This document shows positions 7,569 to 18,054 of a stretch of 31,894 nucleotides of DNA, one piece after another. The stretch's first letter is position 1, and each line of letters begins with the position of its first letter. The notes beneath the pieces were generated by a model. That model was not told the DNA's origin, made no database searches, and was given only the letters and a program-made list of their open reading frames with translations. The translations under genes were made by a program, and so were the position numbers. The stretch covers positions 1-31,894 of the IMG/VR virus record IMGVR_UViG_3300030012_004552. One strand, written 5' to 3'. This DNA comes from a virus.

Positions 7569-7617
7569 GCAAATATTTATCTCGCTAAATAGTAGTACTT
7601 TATGAAAGGTAAAAATT

Positions 7618-8160
7618 ATGGCTAAAATTACATATTATACATCTGCAAAACAATTAGACGACTCTTGCAAGTCAGGGTTCGCTGGCAGAATGACTACATT
7701 TGAAACTTGCGGAATAGACAAGACACAAACAGAAAACAAACAACCAATTGAAGCAACCACAATTGAATTACCAACAACGGATATACATTTGGCAGAAATG
7801 GTTGCTGTGCAATCTGCATTGGAACATGCAATCAGTTTGGGTGCATCATCTGGCACAAGATTAAGTGTGTGGTGCGATAATGACGGCGTTGTAACAAAAA
7901 TACACAACGACATGGCAGACAGACAAGACAACTTTGACGGTGTTACTGATGAAGTTGTACAAACAATTCGTTTGCATTTAAAAAGATTAGGTCGCAAAAA
8001 AGGATGGCCTATTGTGCAAACACGCACAAACACTAATTCAATTTCAAAAGAAATTACAGAAGCAGTTGGAGGAGAAACACAACAACAGGACAAACCTGTG
8101 ATGGAAGATCCTTTAACTATTGTTGCAAAATTGCGTGAGGCTAATAAGAAGAAAGTTTAG
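7618..8160 (+). CDS. Possible RNase H-fold protein, 180 aa
   Basis: The central part has the order expected of an RNase H-like domain: E60 on a helix (HLAEMVAVQSALEHA), then a strand with D87/D89 (SVWCDNDGVVTKI), then a helical region and a late NSISKE helix. The usual first catalytic Asp (DGS-type) is not clear; the N-terminus has YYTSAKQLDDS instead, so it may be inactive or use D14/D15. The family assignment is tentative. AAAGG lies 9-10 nt before ATG 7618. It is divergent from the glycosyltransferase (49-bp gap) and convergent with the 182-aa gene (20-bp overlap). If active it could process RNA primers, which would matter in a phage without other replication genes. Confidence 0.8.
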   Translation: MAKITYYTSAKQLDDSCKSGFAGRMTTFETCGIDKTQTENKQPIEATTIELPTTDIHLAEMVAVQSALEHAISLGASSGTRLSVWCDNDGVVTKIHNDMADRQDNFDGVTDEVVQTIRLHLKRLGRKKGWPIVQTRTNTNSISKEITEAVGGETQQQDKPVMEDPLTIVAKLREANKKKV

Positions 8161-8689
8161 TAACATAAGGACGGGGTTTCATATACTCAGCGGGATAAAC
8201 ATATCCTGGCACTTTGTTGTATGTTTGAAACGGTCCTTGCAACATCAATATATAACCACTTGATTGTAGTCCAAAGCAAATAGGTTTTGGACTATAATTA
8301 TTCAATGTTTCACTGCTGTGTGTCCAAGCATCTATAACACGACTATCAATATTATTTTTCAACAAATCCATTTTACACTTGTCTAAGTTTTCACCTTTGA
8401 ATGAAGTATTGTTTATCAATGCTACAAAAGGAATATCTTTCATAATGTAACGCATGTGTTTAAGTTCTTTGGGCATGCCATTCCATTTGTTGATGCCTAT
8501 CACAAACATGCCTTTTTTATGAAACATGTATGTTTTTATATTGTTGTAATCTTTGGGTTGCGGTCCGCTACGCATAAAAACTCTTAATCTTAAACTTGGT
8601 AAAAAAGTATGAGGGCATGATACACGCACTGAATGAGTTGCATGAGCTATATCTTGGATTGTTCTACTGTTTATTATTATTGGATGCAT
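8141..8689 (-). CDS. Unknown protein, 182 aa, directly after the holin-like gene
   Basis: I do not recognise a family. The protein is basic with several aromatic and Pro/Tyr-rich stretches near the C-terminus (GYVYPAEYMKPRPYV). No signal peptide or membrane segment is obvious. Its ATG overlaps the stop of the holin-like gene (TAATG), so they are translationally coupled, and it ends the late minus series. In many podoviruses the gene beside the holin encodes the endolysin, and no other lysin is visible, so this is the positional candidate. I see no muramidase, amidase or peptidase motif, so that function is not claimed. Confidence 0.75.
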   Translation of the reverse strand: MHPIIINSRTIQDIAHATHSVRVSCPHTFLPSLRLRVFMRSGPQPKDYNNIKTYMFHKKGMFVIGINKWNGMPKELKHMRYIMKDIPFVALINNTSFKGENLDKCKMDLLKNNIDSRVIDAWTHSSETLNNYSPKPICFGLQSSGYILMLQGPFQTYNKVPGYVYPAEYMKPRPYVTKLSSY

Positions 8690-8913
8690 TACAACATTGC
8701 TTGAACTAATAAAACAACAACACTAATTAACACACCTACCAATGTTGAAAATGTCCACCACTGTGTTTTTTTAAGATTGGTAACATCATTTTGTAGATGT
8801 TGTAGGTGGTTGTTGGCAAGTATATCTAATTTTGTTTCTATTTTAGCAACTTGCACTTCTACTAATGTTAATCTATCTGTTTCTTTTTCATTCATTTTTA
8901 AGCCACTTTGCAT
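8689..8913 (-). CDS. Holin-like protein (XhlA-type layout), 74 aa
   Basis: An N-terminal coiled coil (about 15-50, [18 protein letters not shown]) leads into one C-terminal membrane helix (about 51-72, [18 protein letters not shown]). This layout matches the XhlA/hemolysin-like holins, which form or assist membrane lesions at lysis. The gene overlaps the tail fibre 3' end by 16 bp and the next gene by one base. ATG 8913 has a weak GGAA site; ATG 8895 (MNEKET) would give 68 aa and begin just after the fibre stop, and is equally likely. Confidence 0.75.
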   Translation of the reverse strand: MQSGLKMNEKETDRLTLVEVQVAKIETKLDILANNHLQHLQNDVTNLKKTQWWTFSTLVGVLISVVVLLVQAML

Positions 8914-11900
8914 ATTGTTCCGTTTGTTAAATCTGCGTATGCACTAATGTTACCATCTGCATATGATTGATTTATTTCAAAATTAATTGTGTCATTTACA
9001 GCAAGTTCTTGCACAACATTTACAGTGGCACTACCAAAATTATTACCACTTTCAACATCAGCAACTTGGTCTCTTGCACTTAACACACCACTGCCATTTA
9101 CTTTAATTGTAACGCCAACTTGTCTTTCACCACCACTTGTAGTAAATGTTCCTGTGAAATTTATTTGATATAAACCTGCTTTTGTTACAGTAAATGTACC
9201 ACTGCTGTGGGTGATGTTTGCACTGTTTATAATTGTCATATCAGTTATGTTTGCACTTGCGTTTGTGTTCATATTTGAATTTAGTTTCCAAGTTGCATAT
9301 GATTTGTTTGTTTGAACTAAATCTCCGCCAACTGTTACAGTTTCATTACCTGCATCAACTTTTAACACATCATCGTTAGTGTCACCATGCACCACAAAGT
9401 CAATGTTTGCATTTTTTGGATTGACAACCATTGAGTCACCATTCATGTCACAAACACTCAGTTTGTCTTCTGCACCACTTGGTGTTGCACTAAACTCTAA
9501 TCTTGTTGGATATGATGTTTCTGTCCAATCATCTGTTGCTCTAATATACATGGCCGCTGTTGCCGCCGCAGATTTGTAACTTGTTGGAAAGTTACTAAAG
9601 TCACCATTGTTCCAACCATTGCTACCAATACTACCACCTCCAAAGAAGCCACCCAATATTTGCATGTTTTCTACTGCTGATGGATTTGCATCATCTTTGT
9701 CTTGGTTGTAACGCATAAACCAAACATTACCATAACCTTGTGCATTGGTTACTCTTGTGTCTGTGCCACTGGTTTCACTACCACCACTGTCTAAATGGCT
9801 AAATGCTAATGTAGGCCAGTTTGCGGCGTTTCTTGCATCATCTGTTTTACCATTGATCTGTATACCAGTGTTGTAAAGTAAATCTGTATTAGGTGTGTCT
9901 GTGCCTGCTTCAATTGATTGCACACCATTTAAATGGAATGCTCCACCGCCCCAACCATAACCACTGTATGGTCCGTTGTCACTTGAATCACCTGCACCTG
10001 TTTGGTCTGGTTTGAATACCATGTGTTTGTTGGATGCACGAGTAACTACTTTGATACTTCCATCATCTTCACAATCAATCATTTTTGTGCCGTTGGATTC
10101 AAGTGCTATTCTACCTGCTTCAAAGTGTAGTTCTGGTTCTGATGTTCTTATACCTCTTGTGTTAAGTACATCTCTTGCACTGAATCTTGCAAAACCAATG
10201 TCTGCTAAATCTGATGTTGCGGCTGTGCTGTTAAAATCTGTGTCATATTCAAGTTCAACTGCATTTGTACCAATTGAATTAACTGCTGTTACTGTACCTG
10301 TTACAACACCTGTGGTTGCTGTGCTTGTTGCAAAACTACCACCACTTACACCTTGTAAATAAATTTTTCTGTCTGTTGTGTTTACATCTAATAGTTTACC
10401 TGTAACTGAACCTTGTGTAATTGTTGAACCAGTGTTACCTCTATACGGAACTCCAATGTCAAATGTTGTTCTTGTTTTGGTGCTTTCACCTCTGTCTCTA
10501 ATTTGTATGTTCAATGGTGAATAAATCAAACCAGAACCAATGTTACCACCACCGTGATTTACACCTGAGTATGAACCATCTGTGTCAATTACAAAAGCAA
10601 GATTTTGTTTACCAACATTTGAACCTGTGCCTTGTTGCATAATGATTGCATGATCTTTGCCTGCTGTTGGACCTTGTAATCTTACTGCTCTTGAATCTGA
10701 TGAACTAAATCCACCATAACTGCCAGTTGATGGTGTTACAGTTGTTCCTGTTAATGCATTTGTTTGTGTGTCTAAATCTCCACCAAGTTGTGGTGTTGTG
10801 TCTTCTACGACATTGCTTAAACCACCAGTTGAAATTGTAATATCACCACTGCCTAATAGTGTAGTGCCATTTATTGATTTTATATTTGTGCCACTTACCA
10901 ATGTTGCTTGTGCATCAGTAATTCCATAACCTGACAGTGTAGTTGGTTTGCTTGACAATGAACCAAATGCACCATCAAATGCATCTGTAATTCCGTAACC
11001 AGATATTGTGGTTGGTTTGCCTGTTAATGAAGCAAATGATTGTGCTGGTACACTTGTTAAGTATCCTGCTACACTGTGGTCACCCCAACCATATGCTGTA
11101 TTCCATTGTCCAACATTTGTGTCAGAAATAATATTAGCACCCATATCAATTTCATGACCATTGGCGTCAAGTTGTCCGCCAAGTTGTGGTGATGTGTCAT
11201 CAACTAAACCTGTTAATCCACCTGTGCTTATTGTTGTGTTTATTAATTGTCCACTGCTATTAAATTGTAAAACTTGTCCGCCAGTTGGTGATGATAATAT
11301 TACATCACCTAGGTCATTTATGTTTAAACCATGTGATGTAAATGTTGCTTCACCACCTGACATTTTTAAAAATTCTCCATCACTGCCTTTTCCTGTTGGA
11401 AATTCTAACCATGTGTCTGGATTTTCATCGTCACTACCAAAAATAATTTTACTTCCTACACCACCAGCAACTATGTGTATGTCACCATCAGCAATCAATT
11501 CAATTGCACTAGGATACACACCCATTGCAGTTGATGTTGTTGTGTTTGTTAATGTGTCACTGCTGTTGGTTGTAAATGTGCCTGTAATGTTGCTTAATAA
11601 AAATCCTTTTATTGTACCTGGATAAACTTTCCAAACTTTACCAGTTGCACCACTGTTTGTTTGTGTAACAGTGTCACCAACGCTTGGTGTTGTGTAACTA
11701 TTATTTGATAAATTTGTTTTAATATATCTTGTTGCAGATGTACTACTGCCAGCTCTATCAAATAAATGTATGTAAGAACCACTGGTGCTTACGCTTGACG
11801 CAAGTGTTAATGCAGAAGCATTGTTCCAATTAGTAGTATCAATTTGTCCATGCAATCTGTTGTACGGACCACCAATACCAACTTCTACTTTTTCATCATG

Positions 11901-13199
11901 TAATCTAATACCATAGTCTGGCACTGTATTGTTGTTAACAATTTTAAATCCATCTACATCCAAATCACCAATCAAAGTTGTAGCGGCAGTACCACTTGTT
12001 ACTTGCCATTCATTTGCAGATGCATTGTATTTTAAGAATTGATCATTTGTTACACCAGTTGTGTTAACATCTGCTAAATCATTAATGTTCATTGTGCCTA
12101 CTTTTGTAGCCACTCTTGCATCTGTGTAGTATAAATTTGTTGAACCTTCTGCAACATTATCTGTGTTTTTGGTTGCTAATCTTGTGTCAAAGTCTGTGTT
12201 AGCTCTTGCACTTGTGTAATATAAATTTGAACCTGTAGTTAATCCTTCTGGTAAATCGTCAGTTGTTTTGCCATTTATATATTTGTTTGTGCTACCTTCT
12301 GTTAAATCGTCTGTTGTTTTTGTTGCAAGCCTTGTGTCAAAATCTGTGTTAGAAAAATTGTTGTCATCAGCAATGGCCCATTGTGCACCGTTGTATTTTA
12401 ATATTTTACCATTTGCTACACCTGTGGTGTCAACATCTGTCAAATCATTTAATGATGATGCTGTTGTAGATGCTGTTACATTACCACTGCTATCAAATGC
12501 CAAATATTTGTTTGATCTGTTTGCAACTGTTGGTAATGTCAATGACACACTCAATTCACCATTTGCATGAAAATTAGTTGAATCTTCCACAGCAACTCTG
12601 ATTGCTTCATCTCTAAATTTTTTGTTGTCTCTTGCGGCAATGTTTAAGTTGTCAAATTCTTCATTAAATGTTGCGGCACTAATTACACCACCATTTGAAA
12701 AGTCTGTTGTTCTGCTTGGTGTTCTGTTGCTGATTATAAAAATAGATCCGCTCAATGGTGGATCTCTAAATGCAACTGTGCCTGTAGATGATGTGCCGTC
12801 TGTGGTATCATTTATTTCATACACTGTTGCATTACTACCACCTTGAAAAGTAACAGAAGGGGAAGTGGTGTAACCTGTGCCGCCATTGGTAACTGTGATA
12901 GATGTTACTGCACCTCCACTTATTGTTGCCGTTGCTGTTGCACCAGAACCACCGCCCCCTATCAACGATACTGTTGGTGCTATTGTGTAATTGGTGCCTC
13001 CTGTGCCAACTGCAATGCTTGTTACAGCGCCTGCGGCTACTGTTGCAATTGCTGTTGCTTTTGTGCCCAATGTTTGTAGCGTGGTATCGTTGTAAACTTG
13101 TATGTCATTCTTATCCATTATTTCAAAATTAAATGGAAAGTCTGTAGTACCGCCATTTGCGGTGTATTTTATGCGTGGTGTTGTGTTTGAAACTGCCAT
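8898..13199 (-). CDS. Tail fibre (T7 gp17-type N-terminus), 1433 aa
   Basis: The receptor-binding fibre. The first about 190 residues carry the T7 gp17-like attachment domain ([51 protein letters not shown]). This domain is interrupted at about 45-125 by two glycine-rich repeats of the type [13 protein letters not shown], normally found in other surface proteins. The shaft has repeats with YYTSAR/YYTDAR (about 310-380), [18 protein letters not shown], and [11 protein letters not shown] plus [13 protein letters not shown] (about 690-770). The last about 130 residues ([33 protein letters not shown]) resemble a C1q/TNF-like jelly roll. The start is ATG 13199 with GAGGA upstream. No intramolecular chaperone domain is seen. 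The fibre is more than twice the T7 length (553 aa), typical of marine podoviruses. Confidence 0.93.
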   Translation of the reverse strand: MAVSNTTPRIKYTANGGTTDFPFNFEIMDKNDIQVYNDTTLQTLGTKATAIATVAAGAVTSIAVGTGGTNYTIAPTVSLIGGGGSGATATATISGGAVTSITVTNGGTGYTTSPSVTFQGGSNATVYEINDTTDGTSSTGTVAFRDPPLSGSIFIISNRTPSRTTDFSNGGVISAATFNEEFDNLNIAARDNKKFRDEAIRVAVEDSTNFHANGELSVSLTLPTVANRSNKYLAFDSSGNVTASTTASSLNDLTDVDTTGVANGKILKYNGAQWAIADDNNFSNTDFDTRLATKTTDDLTEGSTNKYINGKTTDDLPEGLTTGSNLYYTSARANTDFDTRLATKNTDNVAEGSTNLYYTDARVATKVGTMNINDLADVNTTGVTNDQFLKYNASANEWQVTSGTAATTLIGDLDVDGFKIVNNNTVPDYGIRLHDEKVEVGIGGPYNRLHGQIDTTNWNNASALTLASSVSTSGSYIHLFDRAGSSTSATRYIKTNLSNNSYTTPSVGDTVTQTNSGATGKVWKVYPGTIKGFLLSNITGTFTTNSSDTLTNTTTSTAMGVYPSAIELIADGDIHIVAGGVGSKIIFGSDDENPDTWLEFPTGKGSDGEFLKMSGGEATFTSHGLNINDLGDVILSSPTGGQVLQFNSSGQLINTTISTGGLTGLVDDTSPQLGGQLDANGHEIDMGANIISDTNVGQWNTAYGWGDHSVAGYLTSVPAQSFASLTGKPTTISGYGITDAFDGAFGSLSSKPTTLSGYGITDAQATLVSGTNIKSINGTTLLGSGDITISTGGLSNVVEDTTPQLGGDLDTQTNALTGTTVTPSTGSYGGFSSSDSRAVRLQGPTAGKDHAIIMQQGTGSNVGKQNLAFVIDTDGSYSGVNHGGGNIGSGLIYSPLNIQIRDRGESTKTRTTFDIGVPYRGNTGSTITQGSVTGKLLDVNTTDRKIYLQGVSGGSFATSTATTGVVTGTVTAVNSIGTNAVELEYDTDFNSTAATSDLADIGFARFSARDVLNTRGIRTSEPELHFEAGRIALESNGTKMIDCEDDGSIKVVTRASNKHMVFKPDQTGAGDSSDNGPYSGYGWGGGAFHLNGVQSIEAGTDTPNTDLLYNTGIQINGKTDDARNAANWPTLAFSHLDSGGSETSGTDTRVTNAQGYGNVWFMRYNQDKDDANPSAVENMQILGGFFGGGSIGSNGWNNGDFSNFPTSYKSAAATAAMYIRATDDWTETSYPTRLEFSATPSGAEDKLSVCDMNGDSMVVNPKNANIDFVVHGDTNDDVLKVDAGNETVTVGGDLVQTNKSYATWKLNSNMNTNASANITDMTIINSANITHSSGTFTVTKAGLYQINFTGTFTTSGGERQVGVTIKVNGSGVLSARDQVADVESGNNFGSATVNVVQELAVNDTINFEINQSYADGNISAYADLTNGTICKVA

Positions 13200-13227
13200 A
13201 ATTTAATGTAATCCTCGTAAGTATTTA

Positions 13228-16083
13228 TTAAAAAGTATCCTCTACCCATTCTAAAAGTTTCTTTGGTTCCTCAATCAAAAATTCTTCTGGTGTTACCCTT
13301 TTTGCGTTTTCTTTTGCTTCACGCTTTTGTTTTCTGCGATATGCTGACGGATCAAATGTTGCATCATAATAATCAACAATCATGTCTATAAAATAATTCA
13401 AACCTGGCATACTTGGTTTAATAGTGTCAATTGCACTGCCGCCAAATTCTTTTAACATTTTTGCTCCACCTTTAATATCGCCAAACATTGGACTTAACAA
13501 TGCACCAGATCCAAATATCATTAATTCAATTGCTTGTGATAATGCAGGACCATATCCATCTGTGTATGTTCTTCTCAATGCACGCCACATTGCTTCTGCT
13601 GTGCTACCTGCACTTGCTATTTCAAATGGTAATTCTGGTAACATTTGTATAAAAGGTGTTACTGCCCATTTACCAAGTGTACCTGTTCTTAAAAATGCAC
13701 ATTTGTGTAATTTAGGATCTGTCCAACTGTACAAACCATTGCCTCTACCAGCCTGTCTTACTTGACAGTTTGTAACAGCACCCAAATACATAATGCTTGT
13801 TAACATTGCAAATGAAGATGCAACTCTGCCGTAACCACCAAGTTTCATATCACGCTGATAAACTCTTTGATGAAAACCTAATTGGAAACTTGCAAATTGA
13901 AACAATGCACCTTTAATCATGTTAAGTGTGTCTTGGTCTTTACGCACAGTGAATAAAAACTTTTCTAATTGATATTGGTTTGCTCTCATTCTTCCCATTG
14001 CATCAACTCTGTTTTGGAAATAACTTACCCATGTGTCATATGCTGTGTAACCTCTCGCACTCAAAGTTTTACCTTGGTCTGTAATCAAAAACGGATCAAA
14101 ATGTCCTGTGCGTTTGTCTATAAGTTTGCCATTTGCAGTGTCTCTTGCAGTTTGATTAAACAAGTCTCTGCCAATGCCTGCTTCATTTAATTCTGTCATT
14201 CTTATTTTGTAATCAGGTTGTTTAGTTGCCCAATCCCATGCACTTTTTTCACCAGCATTTTTATATTTGCGTTGTGCTTCTAATAAAAAGTCATGCATGT
14301 CACCTTTTAAATAACCATAACTTTTCATTGCCTGCATATCACTCAATGCAGTTGATTGTGTAATTTGCAACCATCTGTTTGCTAATCGTCTAGAAAATGT
14401 TGATGCTCTATCCATTTGTAAATTAGTTGTTACATCACCACCAAAAAATCTATTGGCCAATGCACCACTGATATGTTCAATTGCAATACCATCCCATCTT
14501 GCAAATTTTAATGCCGCACGAGGATTTTTTCTTGCAGTTGTAAAAGCATCATAGGCCATAAACTTAAATGGATTTTTACCTCTGTATCTTTCATTTTGTT
14601 TCATTCTGCCAAATGCAAAAAATGTTTCTTGGAATATTTGTTCAAAAGGAATACCACCTAGTTTCAACACTTGTAAGTTTTTAACAAATGTAAGTACTCT
14701 ACCAACACGGTGTGTAGCAATTTGTCTATTATCAACAAATGCTTTTATACCTGCTTCTAAGTCACGCCATTCTGCTATGCCATGATATTCTTTTAATACA
14801 GGATCTCTTTTTATTTGTTGTTCAAATTTTCTAAACCATTCTCTTGGTCTTGCACCAAACTTTTTAACTAATGCGTGGTTCCTGCTTAACTTGTTAAACT
14901 GTGTCCACATCATGTTAAATGAATCTTCTTGTGTAAAATCTTTTATAATTTGATGATGTAATGCACCATCTTTAAATATCCTAAAGTTTGTGTTGCCTAA
15001 ATCATCAAGTGCAAAATCTTTGTCAGCTCTTGAATATAAAATTGTGTCAATGTCATTTTCAGCAAGTAGTTGTTTGTATTTTGTTATTTCAAGTTCACTT
15101 AATGCTTTGTTACCAGTCCTTACTTCAAAACTATCTGTTGATACATTGTATTGTTCTCTTGCTTTGTCATGTTTAAAAATATTAATTACAGTTGCATCAT
15201 CATATGCATCTACCAATCTTTGGATTGCATTTTCTCTGCCATGTTTTTTAATATATCTTTCAAGTCTAAATTTATTAAAGATTGGTTTTACAGACAAATT
15301 AAAGTGACTCATTTTACCGCCAGCAATTTGGTTTTCATCAACCATTCTGTTCATGCTTTGTCTTGCAAACAACACAAAGTCTTGCTCCATGCTACTTTCC
15401 ATTTTAGGCATGTATGCAGGATCTTTGGCCATTGCATTTATTTCATTTAACAATCTAATATTGCTTTCATCATCATTGCCAATCCTGTCCCACCAGTTCC
15501 AACCATGTCTTTCTGTCATTGGTTCGTCAATCATTCTGCCCCAATGTATTGCTGTTGTTGATTGTATAAGTCTGTCTAAGTGGCCAGTGCCATATTCATT
15601 CTGTGAAAGTATGCTGTCAAAAAATTTACCTGCAAAAAAACTTAAATCACCTTTGGATAAATCTGCTTGTGTAAGTGTATCAGTTGGTCCTTTGCCAATG
15701 CTTTTACGCCATTTTTTTACTTTAGGGTCGTTGGTGTAATTTTGTAAATGAAACAACATGCCTTCTTTAAGTGCTTTGACTTGTCTTATTGCTCTGTTGG
15801 CTTCTATGAATTGTGGTTTGAATCTTGCTACAACATCTTTTAATTGTTCTTTCATAACACGATTTACTATGTGTTCTAGTGCTGTAATACCTTGTTCACC
15901 ACCAATTTCACTTGCATCAATACTTGCCAAGTCAGCATCTAATTTTGTTTCGTGTTGTCTTACTTCTTTTTCAATTTGTGTTTGTATTTTTCTTTTTTGG
16001 GACAATGTCAAAACTTCATATGGTGATTTATCACCTCTTGTAGCCTGTATGTCTAAAATATTTTCACAACTAAATTTTGCCAT
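13228..16083 (-). CDS. Internal virion protein, gp16-like C-terminal part, 951 aa
   Basis: A large soluble internal core protein. Position right before the tail fibre and after gp15-like genes corresponds to T7 gp16, the ejected protein that helps DNA cross the cell envelope. The sequence is helical and basic in the middle (KFGARPREWFRKF; RRLANRWLQITQST) with a hydrophobic segment near 760-785 (SFAMLTSIMYLGAV). I see no transglycosylase motif in it. Together with the preceding 655-aa protein it totals about 1600 aa, close to a large gp16, so gp16 may be split in two genes here. Only the T7-like order and general composition support the name. Confidence 0.85.
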   Translation of the reverse strand: MAKFSCENILDIQATRGDKSPYEVLTLSQKRKIQTQIEKEVRQHETKLDADLASIDASEIGGEQGITALEHIVNRVMKEQLKDVVARFKPQFIEANRAIRQVKALKEGMLFHLQNYTNDPKVKKWRKSIGKGPTDTLTQADLSKGDLSFFAGKFFDSILSQNEYGTGHLDRLIQSTTAIHWGRMIDEPMTERHGWNWWDRIGNDDESNIRLLNEINAMAKDPAYMPKMESSMEQDFVLFARQSMNRMVDENQIAGGKMSHFNLSVKPIFNKFRLERYIKKHGRENAIQRLVDAYDDATVINIFKHDKAREQYNVSTDSFEVRTGNKALSELEITKYKQLLAENDIDTILYSRADKDFALDDLGNTNFRIFKDGALHHQIIKDFTQEDSFNMMWTQFNKLSRNHALVKKFGARPREWFRKFEQQIKRDPVLKEYHGIAEWRDLEAGIKAFVDNRQIATHRVGRVLTFVKNLQVLKLGGIPFEQIFQETFFAFGRMKQNERYRGKNPFKFMAYDAFTTARKNPRAALKFARWDGIAIEHISGALANRFFGGDVTTNLQMDRASTFSRRLANRWLQITQSTALSDMQAMKSYGYLKGDMHDFLLEAQRKYKNAGEKSAWDWATKQPDYKIRMTELNEAGIGRDLFNQTARDTANGKLIDKRTGHFDPFLITDQGKTLSARGYTAYDTWVSYFQNRVDAMGRMRANQYQLEKFLFTVRKDQDTLNMIKGALFQFASFQLGFHQRVYQRDMKLGGYGRVASSFAMLTSIMYLGAVTNCQVRQAGRGNGLYSWTDPKLHKCAFLRTGTLGKWAVTPFIQMLPELPFEIASAGSTAEAMWRALRRTYTDGYGPALSQAIELMIFGSGALLSPMFGDIKGGAKMLKEFGGSAIDTIKPSMPGLNYFIDMIVDYYDATFDPSAYRRKQKREAKENAKRVTPEEFLIEEPKKLLEWVEDTF

Positions 16084-16086
16084 TTG

Positions 16087-18054
16087 TTATCTCCACTTTG
16101 CAATGTTTTTAATTTTACATGCAATATATCTTGGTAATCTGTCTTTTAATTTTTGCATTGTTGTTTTTTGTATATTCAAATCATCATTAACTTGTTTTAC
16201 TAATGTTAAATCTGTATCAACTGAATCTGGATTTGCTCTTTTTTCATCAGTTGTAGGTTTTCTTGTTGTTTGATTATTACGCACAGCATCAATGTCTGCA
16301 TTTTTTGTACCACTGGCTTGTGCTAAATTATCTAATGCATCTATGTCTGTATCATTAACAATGTTATCTATTTTTTCTTGATGTGCTTTTTTTGTAGCAA
16401 CAATGTTTTCATTTACTACTTCAAATTCTGGCACTTCTTCATCACTGGTGTTTATGTCGTCTATTTGTCCTTCTTGTTCTTTTTTTCTTGCTTTCATAAA
16501 TTTTTTTAATCCAGCAAAGTTTTTGTCTTCAATAAATTTTAACACCATTGTTGTTTCTGCTTTGGATAACACTTCACCACCTTTGAAACTGCCGTCAGCA
16601 TTTTGCAATACAATGTTTTTGCTACCATCATATCTGTTTTCATATACCAACATTTGTGTGCCATCAGTGCCTTTGTACAAACGCACAGTAGGTTGAATTG
16701 GCTCTCTAGCCGCATGTCTTGTAGTACCAACAGTTCTTAACACTTCACTCAAGTTGTCTAATATTTGTGTTCTAGTAAATTCAAACTCTTGTCGTGTTCT
16801 TTTGTTTGCACTGTTGTAAATAATTCTAACTTTTTCTTCTTTCAAATTATCAACAATCATTTGTAAAATTTTTTGTGTGTTAACTTTTTGATGTATTTTT
16901 AATTCAAGCATACCGTCAGCACCTCTGCTTATTTCAAGCATCATTTGTCCTTTGACTTTTTGTGCTTTTGCAGTTCTGCCTTTTTGTTGATCTATTTTTT
17001 TAAGTTTGTTGTAGGCTTTGCTTATTTTCTTTTTTACTGCACTGTCTAAATTTTTCCATTCAGGTGAATTTGGTCCTTTGGTTGCATTCCAATATTCTTC
17101 TGCATTTTTATATGTAAGTGCTTCAACAACTTCTGTACGCATAGGTGTGTTAATTTTTTGTCCATCTTTGTTGTACATGTTAACATCACGCACACCCACA
17201 GTGTCAACACCAAGCACAACATTTTCTAAATCATCTGGCGCACTGTCAATTCTGTCATGTTCTATTGTTGTAACATCTATTTCATCTGTGCTTTCATTTA
17301 ATTTTGTTTCAATTAAATTTTTTGTTTCTTGCAATTGTTGATTTTCTTTTTTCAACATTTCTTGTTTCTTCATTGTTCTTGCATTAAAAAAATCACCAAT
17401 CTTACTACCAGCACCACCAAATGCTCCACCAACTACAGTTGCTAGTCCAATGTTTTTAAATTGTTCACTCAATGTTACTTCTCTTTGTCTTCTGTTCCAT
17501 TCTGCTTGTGGATATATTAAAAATTGTTCTGCGGCAGAATATGCGGCTGTAGTTGCGGCACCTGCCATAATGCTTTTGTATAACTTAGGTACTTTGCTTA
17601 ATGCTTTGAAACCATTTACACCAATACCAAACGGTATTAAGTTTGTTTCATCTGCAAACATGCTAACACCCATACGCAACACTTCATTAACAGTTTGTGC
17701 ACCACTGCTGACTTGTCCTTGTTTTATTGCATAGTCATAATCATCATCATATGTTTCTGCCAACAACCTAGCATCAGTTCTTGTCATGCCAGGAAACCAA
17801 TCTATTGCATTTGTGCCGTCAGCATTTTTTCTGTAGTAAAAATTTTTTTCATTCCAATCATCTTCATCAATCAAATCTGTAAGTTCATCTATTGTTTGTG
17901 AAAAATTGAATGCATCACCAAACTCTGCAAAAATTGTATCTTTTCTACCTTGTTTCCAAATGTCTTCCCAAAAGTCTGGTCCGTCTGCTTTGGTAGGTAT
18001 TTGACTTGTGTCATCATTGATCCAGTCAATTTTATATTTGTTAATCTTGGCCAT
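16087..18054 (-). CDS. Internal virion protein, gp16-like N-terminal part, 655 aa
   Basis: An acidic start (about 1-120, DFWEDIWKQGRKD, DDDYDYAIKQG) is followed by two hydrophobic glycine/alanine helices at about 165-245 (SIMAGAATTAAYSAA; GLATVVGGAFGGAG) that could insert into membrane during DNA ejection, then a long charged helical region. It overlaps the upstream gp15-like gene by 14 bp and ends three bases before the 951-aa gene, so all are co-translated. It is best read as the first half of a gp16-like ejection protein or as a separate core protein. No lytic transglycosylase signature is seen. Confidence 0.85.
   Translation of the reverse strand: MAKINKYKIDWINDDTSQIPTKADGPDFWEDIWKQGRKDTIFAEFGDAFNFSQTIDELTDLIDEDDWNEKNFYYRKNADGTNAIDWFPGMTRTDARLLAETYDDDYDYAIKQGQVSSGAQTVNEVLRMGVSMFADETNLIPFGIGVNGFKALSKVPKLYKSIMAGAATTAAYSAAEQFLIYPQAEWNRRQREVTLSEQFKNIGLATVVGGAFGGAGSKIGDFFNARTMKKQEMLKKENQQLQETKNLIETKLNESTDEIDVTTIEHDRIDSAPDDLENVVLGVDTVGVRDVNMYNKDGQKINTPMRTEVVEALTYKNAEEYWNATKGPNSPEWKNLDSAVKKKISKAYNKLKKIDQQKGRTAKAQKVKGQMMLEISRGADGMLELKIHQKVNTQKILQMIVDNLKEEKVRIIYNSANKRTRQEFEFTRTQILDNLSEVLRTVGTTRHAAREPIQPTVRLYKGTDGTQMLVYENRYDGSKNIVLQNADGSFKGGEVLSKAETTMVLKFIEDKNFAGLKKFMKARKKEQEGQIDDINTSDEEVPEFEVVNENIVATKKAHQEKIDNIVNDTDIDALDNLAQASGTKNADIDAVRNNQTTRKPTTDEKRANPDSVDTDLTLVKQVNDDLNIQKTTMQKLKDRLPRYIACKIKNIAKWR

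Noticed and set aside
11161-11625. Long plus-strand open frames antisense to the tail fibre (also 9976-10362, 12268-12570, 12622-12846)
   Set aside because: They mirror the fibre's biased codons (reverse of ACA/GCA/ACT), lack ribosome sites, and give low-complexity Ser/Val/Leu-rich products.
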